Of a stretch of DNA of 26,271 nt, positions 1 to 7,243 are shown one piece after another. The DNA comes from an uncultured Anaerovibrio sp. GTDB taxonomy: Bacteria; Bacillota; Negativicutes; Selenomonadales; Selenomonadaceae. Position numbers and translations under genes: made by a program. Under the pieces are notes generated by a model. It searched no databases and had not been told where the DNA came from. It saw only the letters and a program-made list of their open reading frames with translations. Every line of letters begins with the position of its first letter. Within the stretch, counting starts at the first letter, position 1. The stretch covers positions 1-26,271 of the forward strand of contig CAKPYV010000028.1 in assembly GCA_934203205.1 (NCBI GenBank), written 5' to 3'.

Positions 1-361
1 TGTAACCAGCCTGCTTTAAGGTGAAAGATTTGTATTTCCTGATTTTTTTGAAACATGGAGGGGCAGTCTTAATATTATGTTTCAAATTGCGAAAAAACAG
101 CGCATACGCCCTGCTTATTCTCTCACTTATGTCCTGAATAGCCTGTGAACCAACCAACTTCCAATGGCTGTATCTAGTAATTCTCTTCAGCTTTGTCAAA
201 TGCTTTGACAGTGAAAAGGCTCTCAGGCTTTTCTTGAAAATGCTATAATATCGCCGATGCAAGGCTATACAGTGATTGTATATACTTCCAGCAATATTAA
301 TCTGTCTGTGCAGTTTTTGGTTTCTTTTTGACCTATAGAGCTTGAATTTATATGTTTTCAC
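1..361 (-). CDS. tnpB: TnpB (IS605 OrfB), N-terminal part, runs off the window
   Basis: A GTG start at 361-359 is preceded by a strong GGAGGTGAT site, and about 120 codons are open to the window edge. The N-terminus begins MKTYKFKLYRSKRN. Further on come a stretch with YNHCIALHRRYY, a helix-turn-helix-like part with SQAIQDISERISRAYALFF, and PPCFKKIRKYKSFTLKQAGY. This is the usual N-terminal layout of OrfB/TnpB proteins. TnpB is the RNA-guided nuclease of IS200/IS605 elements and the ancestor of Cas12; the catalytic RuvC part and zinc finger lie outside the window, so activity cannot be judged. The frame was missed by ATG-only calling because the start is GTG. Identification is confident, completeness unknown. 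Confidence 0.85.
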   Translation of the reverse strand, partial: MKTYKFKLYRSKRNQKLHRQINIAGSIYNHCIALHRRYYSIFKKSLRAFSLSKHLTKLKRITRYSHWKLVGSQAIQDISERISRAYALFFRNLKHNIKTAPPCFKKIRKYKSFTLKQAGY

Positions 362-449
362 TGTATCACCTCCACAGTTTTATTATAGCATATATGCCAT
401 TTGTTCGCCATCAATTGCTTACACAAATTCGCCGAACTGCCATTCATCC

Positions 450-466
450 CCCACCTAAGAGGTGGG
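450..466. repeat. Subterminal hairpin of the IS605-type left end
   Basis: CCCACCT, a 3-nt loop AAG, then AGGTGGG form a perfect 7-bp stem about 15 bp inside the presumed element end. Such imperfect or perfect hairpins are the single-strand recognition structures bound by TnpA in IS200/IS605 elements. Confidence 0.7.
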
Positions 467-480
467 AGTCTTCTGGCTAA

Positions 481-825
481 AAAGATAAAATATTTTCTTT
501 GCAGGAAGAAAACTGGCTTAAAGAATCTAAGATAGATATTATGAGTCTCAGAGAAGCATATCTTAATGACAATCCCAGTCAGATACAGATAATTCCTCTC
601 CAAAATTCCAATGCAACTAATGATGAAGATTCTTTTGAGGCGGATGGTATGTCCAAACAAGATGAAGCTATTTTGTTGCGCAGCGAACTTGGCATGGCTA
701 TAGCATGTAAAGAAAAAATAAATCCTGAAAAATACTTGCGCGCACAGGAATTGGGTTTACTGCCTGCTTTGCAAGGATTGGCTTCATTGTGTGAAGTAGA
801 AATCAACGATTTAGTAAAAAAATAG
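481..825 (+). pseudogene. 3' remnant of an unidentified gene interrupted by the IS element
   Basis: The frame is open from the IS boundary (an in-frame TAA at 478-480 lies at the junction) to TAG at 823-825, about 114 codons. No ATG stands near the beginning: the only early start is a TTG at 499 with no ribosome binding site, and the first ATG is at 541. The simplest reading is the C-terminal part of a longer protein whose 5' half lies on the far side of the insertion. The residue pattern is hydrophilic and acidic in the middle (NDEDSFEADGMSKQDE) and helical toward the end (GLLPALQGLASLCEVEIND). I do not recognise the family. It could be expressed from the IS, but nothing in the sequence shows that. 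Confidence 0.5.
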
Positions 826-842
826 AGTAAATTGCTTTACTC
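825..842 (-). terminator. Probable terminator of the leftward operon ending at 1045
   Basis: On the minus strand, GAGTAAA-GCAA-TTTACTC makes a perfect 7-bp stem followed by TA and seven T residues. It lies about 200 bp downstream of the DUF212 gene and overlaps the end of the convergent remnant gene. The stem is AT-rich, so efficiency is uncertain. Confidence 0.45.
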
Positions 843-915
843 AACTTGGCGTATTTGCTGCTGATAATGGTGCCAAAAATATATGGCGAGAATCGGGAAA
901 TTGTTCCATGTGCAC

Positions 916-939
916 TTAGGAGTTTCTAAAGAAACTCGG
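916..939. repeat. 24-bp palindrome-containing repeat, copy 1
   Basis: The 24 bp TTAGGAGTTTCTAAAGAAACTCGG contains an 8-bp inverted repeat (GAGTTTCT/AGAAACTC) around two bases. The same 24 bp occur exactly, in inverted orientation, at 25994-26017 at the other end of the window. Weaker similarity continues for about 35 bp on the TTAG side. The 219-bp interval 826-1044 that holds it contains no convincing gene. Confidence 0.7.
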
Positions 940-1044
940 GCAAGTTTTTTCAAAAATTTTGTGTAAAGCAACAAGCAAATTCCCTTCAATAGATTAATTT
1001 TTTTCATACTTGCTTTCATACTCTACCTGAGAGGTGAAGTATTT

Positions 1045-1458
1045 TTAGCGAATTAGGTTAAAAACATAACCTAAACAAAATCCTAGAGCTAGTCCTCCTA
1101 GTATTTCAAGCCAACTATGTCCCATACGCTCTCTGAGTTTATTGATATTATTGCCGTACAATTTATATTGTAGTTGATTGATGATTTGTGCTTGTTGACC
1201 AACTTTTCTACGCAGACCATGAGCATCTATAATCAGAATTAATAATCCTCCCAGTCCTAAAGAAAAAATGGGCGTATAAAATCCTTCATGAAAACCAGTA
1301 AAGAAAACAACTGATGACAGTACCGTTGTGTGAGTACTAGGAAACCCACCATAACCTATAAGTTTTCCAGCTTCACTTCCATGTCTTAGGTAATTTACAA
1401 AGAATTTTAGACAGCCAGCAACAAGCCAGGCAACAAAGGGCAGCAAAATGTATTTCAT
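1045..1458 (-). CDS. DUF212 (divergent PAP2) membrane phosphatase-like protein
   Basis: This 137-residue membrane protein matches the small DUF212 family (YuiD-like, related to acid phosphatase/vanadium haloperoxidase and PAP2). Diagnostic stretches are GYGGFPSTHT at about 37-46, which corresponds to the PSxH phosphatase motif, and LRERMGHSWLEILGG near 108-122, with hydrophobic segments at both ends. The ATG start has GAGG eight bases upstream. It follows the UbiA-family gene by 30 bp. In pentofuranose-lipid pathways a PAP2-type phosphatase removes the 5-phosphate made by a UbiA-type phosphoribosyltransferase, and the order here suggests that job. That role is inferred; members of this family elsewhere have few proven substrates. 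It is the last gene of its transcript, followed by a probable terminator. Confidence 0.8.
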   Translation of the reverse strand: MKYILLPFVAWLVAGCLKFFVNYLRHGSEAGKLIGYGGFPSTHTTVLSSVVFFTGFHEGFYTPIFSLGLGGLLILIIDAHGLRRKVGQQAQIINQLQYKLYGNNINKLRERMGHSWLEILGGLALGFCLGYVFNLIR

Positions 1459-1488
1459 TATTTTAACCTCTTTCGCTCCATATCTTTT

Positions 1489-2373
1489 TCAATGAACATC
1501 CCTGAGAAAAAGAATAACCAATATATACAAAATAACTGTACATAAAATATGTTTATCATGCAGCAATACTTCCTCAGGTTTTTCTCCCAATCCTCGCATA
1601 TGAACTAAAAACATATATCTAAATACACCATACATGACGATGGGAACTGTCATTAGCATACCGATAGAATCTTCAAAATTACTTGCTCCAGAGGAGGCAC
1701 TCTGAGCAAATAAAGCATAGCTGGTCAACATAATAGCACTAACTACAGCCATAATCTGATCAATAAGATTTATGGAATAATTTTCAAGAACCTTGCGGGA
1801 TTTACCTTTATTATATTTTATAAGTTCCAATTCCCCTCTACGTTTTGCTAATGCAAGATACATGGAAAGCATAAAAATACACAAGATAAACCAGCTGGTA
1901 GCGCCAACTCCAGTGGCTACAACTCCAGCAAAGGCTCTTAGAACAAAACCTATAGCTATGATAAGCACGTCTATGATAACAATATGCTTCAACTTAAAAG
2001 AATAGGCAAGATTCATAATCAGATATCCAATTAATATCCCTCCTAATTTTGTATTAAGTTGATAAGAGATGTAGCCAGCTATGCAAAGCAATATCAAGCT
2101 GCCTAACAAGGCAGAAGGTATACTCAATGCTCCTGAAGCAATGGGGCGATGGCATTTTGTAGGATGTTGTCGATCTTTATCTCTGTCAACAATATCATTG
2201 ATGATATATACAACGCTGGCAGTGCAGGAAAAAGCTATAAAAGCTAAAATTGCCTGCGAAGCTATATCAAATTGTAGGAGTTTGCCAGCAAATAATGGGG
2301 CGACAAAAACAAAGATGTTTTTTGTATATTGCTTTGGACGCATTTCTTTTATAAAAGATAACACAATATTCAT
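1489..2373 (-). CDS. UbiA-family polyprenyl-phosphate phosphoribosyltransferase-like protein
   Basis: This is a 294-residue multi-spanning prenyltransferase of the UbiA superfamily. The N-terminal MRPKQYTKNIFVFVAPLFAG is typical of the decaprenyl-phosphate 5-phosphoribosyltransferase branch (Mycobacterium Rv3806c type). The first aspartate motif is NDIVDRDKD at 59-67, and a second conserved loop (DVLIIAIGFVLRAFAG) follows. In that branch PRPP donates ribose-5-phosphate to a polyprenyl phosphate. The ATG at 2373 is chosen over an upstream in-frame start at 2412 because AGGAG lies directly before it and the upstream start would overlap the preceding gene. It sits between a GT-C-type transferase and a DUF212 phosphatase, so the three probably act together at the membrane. 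A quinone or heme prenyltransferase is less likely given the N-terminal signature. Confidence 0.78.
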   Translation of the reverse strand: MNIVLSFIKEMRPKQYTKNIFVFVAPLFAGKLLQFDIASQAILAFIAFSCTASVVYIINDIVDRDKDRQHPTKCHRPIASGALSIPSALLGSLILLCIAGYISYQLNTKLGGILIGYLIMNLAYSFKLKHIVIIDVLIIAIGFVLRAFAGVVATGVGATSWFILCIFMLSMYLALAKRRGELELIKYNKGKSRKVLENYSINLIDQIMAVVSAIMLTSYALFAQSASSGASNFEDSIGMLMTVPIVMYGVFRYMFLVHMRGLGEKPEEVLLHDKHILCTVILYILVILFLRDVH

Positions 2374-2398
2374 AAAAATTCTCCTACTATGAATTAGA

Positions 2399-4366
2399 TT
2401 AATTATTTGCATTGAAGGTTAAATCTACAACCTGTAATGCAAGCTGTCGATAATCATAGGATTGTTTGAGTTTGTAAGGGGAAACTGCATCAGGAAGTTC
2501 CATTCTGAAATCAATAAAATCCGAATCTGGGGTAAATGTAAAGTTTATAGCGTCAGCCTTGGATATTTCAGTATTAAGAACCTCCTGATTATTTACCAGA
2601 ATTTTCAATCTCTGTTTACAGTTGAATACGCCATGAATATTTAAAGTTCCAGTAATTTTCCTTCCTGCCGCACCAGCAATATGAGTTCGACATATGGATT
2701 CATGCCCTTCAGTCCAAGAGAAATTAGAATCCTTAGAGGAAATGCCAGAGATAAAAAAAAGATTAGCATTGTAATCCTTACCACAAAAGTAAATAGTTTT
2801 CCCAATTTCAAGGTCATGTGATGATTTTAGTTCCAAATGTATATCTGACGGAATAGACAGATATGTTTCTTCTGACAGGTTGTTCATTTTATCTGTGAGC
2901 CATTGGTTAGATTTGTTATCCCCAACACAGGAGTTTAGTATAAAATCTTTGTCCTTGGGAGATACAAGCATTTTTTTTATGAATATTTCTTTGTTTACAT
3001 AGAAAATAGGTGTTTCATAATCATAAGCACCATCTATGTGTTGAATGCGGCTGGCAAAGGTGGAATGTAAGGGATTGTATAATTGTGGTGCATTATTTAG
3101 TACCCATTTAGCAATGGGTGTCATGGAGAGAAAAGATGTTCTACAAGCATAAACTGGTCCGTAAGCAAACACAATAATAGAAGCCACGATTGAGGACGCG
3201 GCTAGAAGAACAGCAATGGTTTTTTTACTCTTTTTGCTGGTAAATATTTTATCGGCATAGGAAATTACCGCAAAAATAAATATTATGGCTCCCCAGGCAT
3301 TATAGCGCGAAATACCACTAATCCCACAATTTATATGAAACATCAGGGAATAACTGGCGATAATTCCTATACCAGTTACAATATACAGGATATATTGCCA
3401 TTGTTTCTTTATAAATGCGAAAGGAATCAGAATAATTACCATTATAAATATGATGGAATAATACGGCAGCATACCAAAGTTTAGATCAAATAAATACGCA
3501 GTGAATCTGCTAAATACTGTATCGTAAGATTGGACTGAAACTCCCAAGTAAGCTGCTGTAAGATTAATAGCACCTATGTTGTAGTAATTGTATATCATAG
3601 GAATAATAGATGGTATAAAACAGCAGCAAAAGTATAATGAATTAGGCCATGTGTTGGTAAATCTTGTCCAAACTGTAGAGCCATTATCTGTATTACGAAG
3701 AATAGTTGTGAAATAGTCAATCACCATGGCTATGCCAATAATCATCAGCGTTGGATTCAAAGTACCGGCGATGGATAGGCAAAATGCAGCTCGTTTCCAC
3801 CATTTATTGTACCAAAATACAAGGGATATTCCTGTCAAGGCAAAGATAAAGGGTTCTGCAGAGGGCCAACTGTAATAAAAAGCGATGGGATTGGCTGTAA
3901 GCAGGACGATTAGTGCAAGTCGTCTCCTGTTGCTGCAGTTCATATATTTCCATATAACAGTGGCCATCAGCATTATGACAGATATATTTGTCAAAGGAAA
4001 GGCGTATACTGCTGGTAAATGTAGCTTGTAGAGAAGCAGTGTATATGGCACGCAGACTGCTGAGTATGTTGGAAAATACCAGGACATTTCGCCACCATCG
4101 CGGGTTTTGTATGGTGAAAGCTGATACCCATTTAGTGCTTCAGACCAGTCCGCATAGATTTCCTTTGCCTTAGCAACATCCGAGGAACTTATACTAAAAT
4201 TTTGTTCATTGATAATGGAAATCGTGGGCAGACAATAGTCATCCCATTCACCTAATGTTGCAGGTATATGATTAGAAATATTGTAAAATAGTGTAACAAA
4301 CAAGTAGAAAATAAGGTAAAGGCCTATGATTTTATTTATAGTAGTCATACGTATTTTATGATTCAT
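2399..4366 (-). CDS. Large GT-C-type membrane glycosyltransferase with C-terminal beta domain
   Basis: This protein has 655 residues. Ten or more hydrophobic segments fill roughly the first 420, and a soluble region follows to the end. After the first membrane segment an acidic motif GEWDDY (39-44) lies in the presumed first outer loop, where GT-C enzymes carry their catalytic acids. The C-terminal 230 residues look like a beta-rich accessory domain (FSWTEGHES, then GTLNIHGVFN and alternating hydrophobic strands), similar in style to carbohydrate-binding tails of lipid-linked-sugar transferases. The likely role is transfer of a sugar from a polyprenyl-phosphate donor at the outer face of the inner membrane. 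The UbiA/DUF212 neighbours suggest a pentofuranose donor. The ATG has AGGAG eight bases upstream. Donor and acceptor are unknown. Confidence 0.65.
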   Translation of the reverse strand: MNHKIRMTTINKIIGLYLIFYLFVTLFYNISNHIPATLGEWDDYCLPTISIINEQNFSISSSDVAKAKEIYADWSEALNGYQLSPYKTRDGGEMSWYFPTYSAVCVPYTLLLYKLHLPAVYAFPLTNISVIMLMATVIWKYMNCSNRRRLALIVLLTANPIAFYYSWPSAEPFIFALTGISLVFWYNKWWKRAAFCLSIAGTLNPTLMIIGIAMVIDYFTTILRNTDNGSTVWTRFTNTWPNSLYFCCCFIPSIIPMIYNYYNIGAINLTAAYLGVSVQSYDTVFSRFTAYLFDLNFGMLPYYSIIFIMVIILIPFAFIKKQWQYILYIVTGIGIIASYSLMFHINCGISGISRYNAWGAIIFIFAVISYADKIFTSKKSKKTIAVLLAASSIVASIIVFAYGPVYACRTSFLSMTPIAKWVLNNAPQLYNPLHSTFASRIQHIDGAYDYETPIFYVNKEIFIKKMLVSPKDKDFILNSCVGDNKSNQWLTDKMNNLSEETYLSIPSDIHLELKSSHDLEIGKTIYFCGKDYNANLFFISGISSKDSNFSWTEGHESICRTHIAGAAGRKITGTLNIHGVFNCKQRLKILVNNQEVLNTEISKADAINFTFTPDSDFIDFRMELPDAVSPYKLKQSYDYRQLALQVVDLTFNANN

Positions 4367-4426
4367 ATTGTTTTACTCCTTTTTTATCTCAATTTTCGTC
4401 CCTCCTGTCTTTAGGTAGCGGATTTG

Positions 4427-5497
4427 TCAAAGGGAAGGAAAAATGTTCCATTCCATACCAGATAGGACATGGCCGCCAAAGGTTTCAATGTAGTCTATAC
4501 CCTTGGAAGAAATAGATTCTCTAGTGGTTATGAAATAATCAGCCTGCTCCAAAAGCTCTAGGACGATGCCATCAGGGGAGCCGAAGTAAATAGGCTCCGG
4601 CTTGTTGGGGAATTGTCCCATGAATTGCTGGAGATTTTGTATCTGGGCTTGATGGTCGGAAGCGTCTTGCCTTAGAGCTAGCAGCAGGCAGTGACGCTGG
4701 TTGCCGTATTTTTGGCAAAACTGTCCCAGCACTGCCGGCCATCTGGCATCTTGTTGGGTGGCGGTCAAATCAGGCACAAAATAAAATATCTTGCCACCAG
4801 CTTGATGGCAATCCTGTAATTTTTTTAGAATACGGGGGGGTACGTTTGTTTTGTTATTTTTTTGTTTATCCACAGCAGAGTTTTCGCCAAATTTTTCGAT
4901 AAACTCTTCCACATTTTCCATATATTGCCGATTGGCCTTTACCTTTTCCAGAGGCCAGTACCACCATTTGATTTTCTCCAGAGCCTTGATTATCTCCGGA
5001 GAAAAACGGTAGCGGATGATTTTGGCAGGATTGCCACCTACAATGGCATAGGGAGGTACATCTTTGGTAACGACAGCATTACTGCCAATAATGGCCCCAT
5101 TACCTATTTTTACGCCTTTGATAATGGTGGCATTGCCACCGATCCATACGTCATGACCAATAATTATCTGCTGCTTATTAACCAAACAGCGTTGAATATA
5201 ATCATTTTCGGTATATCCTAAAACATCACCAAAGGGATAAGCTGTTACACCACGAAATACATGGTTCATGCCTATTTCAATGGCAACATTATGGGCAATT
5301 TGACAGTAATTACCTATTAGTACATGAACCTGAGTAGGTGTATTCGACTGTATATTACAGGAAACCGCATAAGACATATTTCCAAAGGTTGCTATGGTAT
5401 ATACAGGTTCATTCTCATTTGGTACAGCCATATTTCCATCAGATTTTATGGTGAAGCGTACACATCGATCTTCAAAATCTGTATACGAAATCAACAT
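4427..5497 (-). CDS. CatB-like hexapeptide acetyltransferase fused to a C-terminal domain of unknown role
   Basis: Residues about 55-170 form a left-handed beta-helix acetyltransferase of the CatB/XAT type. The probable catalytic His79 lies in GMNHVFRGVTAYPFG, and the coil motif runs HDVWIGGNATIIKGVKIG, then GSNAVVTKDVPPYAIVGGNP. Family members move acetyl from acetyl-CoA to a sugar hydroxyl or amine in the cytoplasm. Most end near 210 residues; this one has 356. After a polar linker a separate alpha/beta domain (about 216-356) begins KIFYFVPDLTATQQDARWP and contains ADYFITTRES, resembling one half of a GT-B fold. ATG 5497 is chosen over two TTG codons just upstream because AGGAGG sits eight bases before it. 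It lies 42 bp downstream of the ribbon-helix-helix gene and may share its promoter. Confidence 0.78.
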   Translation of the reverse strand: MLISYTDFEDRCVRFTIKSDGNMAVPNENEPVYTIATFGNMSYAVSCNIQSNTPTQVHVLIGNYCQIAHNVAIEIGMNHVFRGVTAYPFGDVLGYTENDYIQRCLVNKQQIIIGHDVWIGGNATIIKGVKIGNGAIIGSNAVVTKDVPPYAIVGGNPAKIIRYRFSPEIIKALEKIKWWYWPLEKVKANRQYMENVEEFIEKFGENSAVDKQKNNKTNVPPRILKKLQDCHQAGGKIFYFVPDLTATQQDARWPAVLGQFCQKYGNQRHCLLLALRQDASDHQAQIQNLQQFMGQFPNKPEPIYFGSPDGIVLELLEQADYFITTRESISSKGIDYIETFGGHVLSGMEWNIFPSL

Positions 5498-5539
5498 CAA
5501 CAAAACCTCCTATTAAATACTATCAGTAATGAAATAAGA

Positions 5540-5791
5540 CTAATCCTCATCTAAATAGCTTTTGTTTCTGGCGTTATAGTTACTAATTAATAGATTAATT
5601 ATGCTGTTATTAGAAACGCCTTTTTCAGCATTGATTTTTTTGAACATTTCGTACTGCTTGGGATTTACCTTGGCTGAAATCAGTAGGCTTTTGGAGGTGG
5701 AGATTTTTCGTATAATGCTTTTGGTATGCTTATCGGTATTCTGCTTTTTATCCAGCTCTTTGAATTTGTTGTTATCAGATAATTTTGACAT
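5540..5791 (-). CDS. Small ribbon-helix-helix-like DNA-binding protein, probable ParB-type partner of ParA
   Basis: This is an 83-residue, lysine-rich protein. After a polar N-terminal tail (about 1-33), a segment SLLISAKVNPKQYEMFKKIN with a following turn and helix (NNSIINLLISNYNAR) fits one beta strand and two helices of the RHH fold. ATG 5791 has AAGGAG seven bases upstream, and in-frame upstream codons lie inside the promoter. It follows parA by 51 bp. RHH proteins paired with short ParA ATPases (type Ib partition: ParG, omega) bind the centromere and repress their own promoter. A promoter covered by heptad repeats stands directly upstream. The fold is judged by eye, so the role rests mainly on context. 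Confidence 0.6.
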   Translation of the reverse strand: MSKLSDNNKFKELDKKQNTDKHTKSIIRKISTSKSLLISAKVNPKQYEMFKKINAEKGVSNNSIINLLISNYNARNKSYLDED

Positions 5792-5804
5792 AATATCACT
5801 CCTT

Positions 5805-5841
5805 ATATAAATAGTATATACCATTTATATACTATAAGCAA
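5805..5841 (-). promoter_or_regulatory. Promoter of the RHH gene overlaid with heptad repeats and a 10-bp inverted repeat
   Basis: On the minus strand TTGCTT (5841-5836), a 17-bp spacer and TATACT (5818-5813) form a good sigma-70-type promoter. Over it lie ATAGTATATA (5811-5820) and TATATACTAT (5826-5835), perfect 10-bp inverted arms with a 5-bp gap. Read as heptads on the minus strand, AGTATAT, GGTATAT and TTTATAT start at 5833, 5822 and 5811, one every 11 bp. This is the expected place and form for autoregulation by the RHH protein encoded next. No terminator is seen between here and 1045, so the acetyltransferase, GT-C, UbiA and DUF212 genes may depend on it. Confidence 0.65.
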
Positions 5842-5842
5842 G

Positions 5843-6607
5843 TTACAAGAGTTCTGCAATACTTGTATATGCTAGGCTGATTTCGCTATTTTTATGGCTG
5901 ATGATTACCGGTGTGCCAGTGTCAATACTGCGATAGGCATCAGCAGATTGTTTGATAATGCCAAGGACGGGATAATTTTCCTTCAGCAGTTCAACCATAG
6001 CTCGCTGGTCTTTGATGATTTTCTGATAAAGGGTAATGATAACTCCTCGTATTTTTAGCTTAGGATTCAAATCCTCATCTTCTTTGATTTCATTAATGGT
6101 TTCAAAGAGAGCTGCCAGGCCACGATAGGAAAGATATTCCGGCTTGGTAGGCACAATGACTTCATCGGCAGCTGTAAGGGCATTGATGGTCAACATCCCC
6201 AAATTAGGAGGGCAGTCGATAAAGCAATAGTCAAAATGGGCCTCAATCTGTTTTAGGGCCTTTTTTAACAGTTTTTCCCGGGAGGTTTTGGCAAATATAT
6301 CCATTTCTGTAGCAGCAAGATTGATGTCGGAAGGAATGATATACAATCTGTCACCAGTCAAAGCTGCAGTAGAGTCTACCGTAATAGCATAATCTGCTGC
6401 TTTGGTTTTACGCTGGAAGAGACGGCAGACATTTTCATTACCATATGATTCTGGTGAAATGCCTGTAGATATGGTTAAGGATGCTTGTGGGTCAAGATCA
6501 ATCATAAGAACATTATGCCCTTCTGCAGCTAGGGCAGTGGCCAGATTAAATGTAGTGGTGGTTTTGGCCACGCCACCTTTTTGATTAACGATAGCTATAG
6601 TTTTCAT
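5843..6607 (-). CDS. parA: ParA/Soj-type partition ATPase (short, type Ib-like)
   Basis: A 254-residue deviant Walker ATPase. MKTIAIVNQKGGVAKTTTTF carries the Walker A motif with the signature lysine, then come MIDLDPQASLT (A' box) and FIDCPPNLGMLTINAL (Walker B region). There is no N-terminal helix-turn-helix, so it fits the short ParA class that works with a small separate DNA-binding partner, here the RHH protein encoded 51 bp downstream. Such ATPases form ATP-dependent patterns on nucleoid DNA that separate plasmid copies. ATG 6607 has AAGGAG eight bases upstream. The serine recombinase ends 50 bp upstream and is probably co-transcribed. A chromosomal Soj role is unlikely because no ParB-type partner is present. 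Confidence 0.9.
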   Translation of the reverse strand: MKTIAIVNQKGGVAKTTTTFNLATALAAEGHNVLMIDLDPQASLTISTGISPESYGNENVCRLFQRKTKAADYAITVDSTAALTGDRLYIIPSDINLAATEMDIFAKTSREKLLKKALKQIEAHFDYCFIDCPPNLGMLTINALTAADEVIVPTKPEYLSYRGLAALFETINEIKEDEDLNPKLKIRGVIITLYQKIIKDQRAMVELLKENYPVLGIIKQSADAYRSIDTGTPVIISHKNSEISLAYTSIAELL

Positions 6608-6657
6608 TTTTTTAACTCCTTCATTATTTTGTAAATTTTTATTATTTAAATGTAATT

Positions 6658-7230
6658 TTATTCTCTGGGAAGGTTGTGCAAGGCTCGCCAGATTGTGGTA
6701 GCGCTTAGCCCTGTGGCACTGGCGGCCTTACGCAGAGTATAGCCATTTTCGGTTACCAAGGTAATAGCTAATTTTTTTCTTTCTTCAGGCAAAGGGGGGC
6801 GTCCCTCTCTGTAGCCATATCTGGTGCGAGCAATTTCCTTGCCGGCAGCCATGCGCTCCAGAATCATGCTGCGTTCCAGCTCAGCTACGGCCAGCAGGGT
6901 GTTTACCAGAAAATTTCCAATGGGACTGGTATCTATGATACCGATATTTAGGATATTCACCTTGACATTGCGCTGTACCAGCTCCCTCATCAGCCGGGTT
7001 CCCTCCTCAACGGACCGGGCCAGACGGTCCAGCTTGGTAGCCACCAGAGTATCGCCGCTTTCCAGCTTCTGTAAAAGCTCCGTTAAAAGAGGACGATCTG
7101 TCGTTTTGCCACTATATTGTTCTGTTACAATTATTTCTGCACCGGCTTCCAGCAGTTTGTGTTTTTGTTCCTCCAAAGAATTTCCTAGCAGCTGTTTTTT
7201 TGTAGAAATTCGAGCATATCCATAGATCAT
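6658..7230 (-). CDS. Serine recombinase (resolvase/invertase family)
   Basis: A 190-residue small serine recombinase of normal length for the resolvase/invertase group. The catalytic region starts MIYGYARIST with nucleophile Ser9. SGKTTDRPLL (about 40-49), KLDRLARS (66-73) and AVAELERSMILERM (the E helix region) follow. The C-terminus is a DNA-binding HTH (GYTLRKAASATGLSATTIWR). It cuts and rejoins DNA through a phosphoserine link, either resolving plasmid multimers or inverting or excising segments. ATG 7230 is preceded by GAGGT. Its placement just upstream of parA fits a plasmid-maintenance module. Candidate crossover or binding repeats lie directly upstream. Confidence 0.92.
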   Translation of the reverse strand: MIYGYARISTKKQLLGNSLEEQKHKLLEAGAEIIVTEQYSGKTTDRPLLTELLQKLESGDTLVATKLDRLARSVEEGTRLMRELVQRNVKVNILNIGIIDTSPIGNFLVNTLLAVAELERSMILERMAAGKEIARTRYGYREGRPPLPEERKKLAITLVTENGYTLRKAASATGLSATTIWRALHNLPRE

Positions 7231-7243
7231 AAATTACCTCGTT

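Larger units (their letters stand above)
1..480 (-). mobile_element. IS200/IS605-family element, tnpB-side (left) end, cut by window edge
   Basis: The window begins inside an insertion sequence read on the minus strand. It contains the N-terminal third of a TnpB protein and, upstream of it, about 120 bp of non-coding left end with the short subterminal hairpin typical of this family. The outer boundary is put near 480 for two reasons: a minus-strand tract beginning about there (AGCCAGAAG at 470-478) resembles a second copy at 7402-7453 that starts at the same point, and an unrelated truncated reading frame begins immediately outside. No TnpA lies on this side. These elements leave no target duplication, so the exact junction cannot be read from one side. 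Confidence 0.75.

Noticed and set aside
358..660. Minus-strand ORF of 100 codons across the IS boundary
   Set aside because: It spans the left end and the interrupted gene; the real minus-strand start here is the GTG of tnpB in another frame.
837..1019. Minus-strand ORF of 60 codons between the remnant gene and DUF212
   Set aside because: It has no clear start signal, covers the 24-bp repeat and shows no protein-like pattern.
4398..4410. AGGAGG on the minus strand between the acetyltransferase and GT-C genes
   Set aside because: The possible TTG start behind it is followed at once by a stop codon, so it marks no gene.
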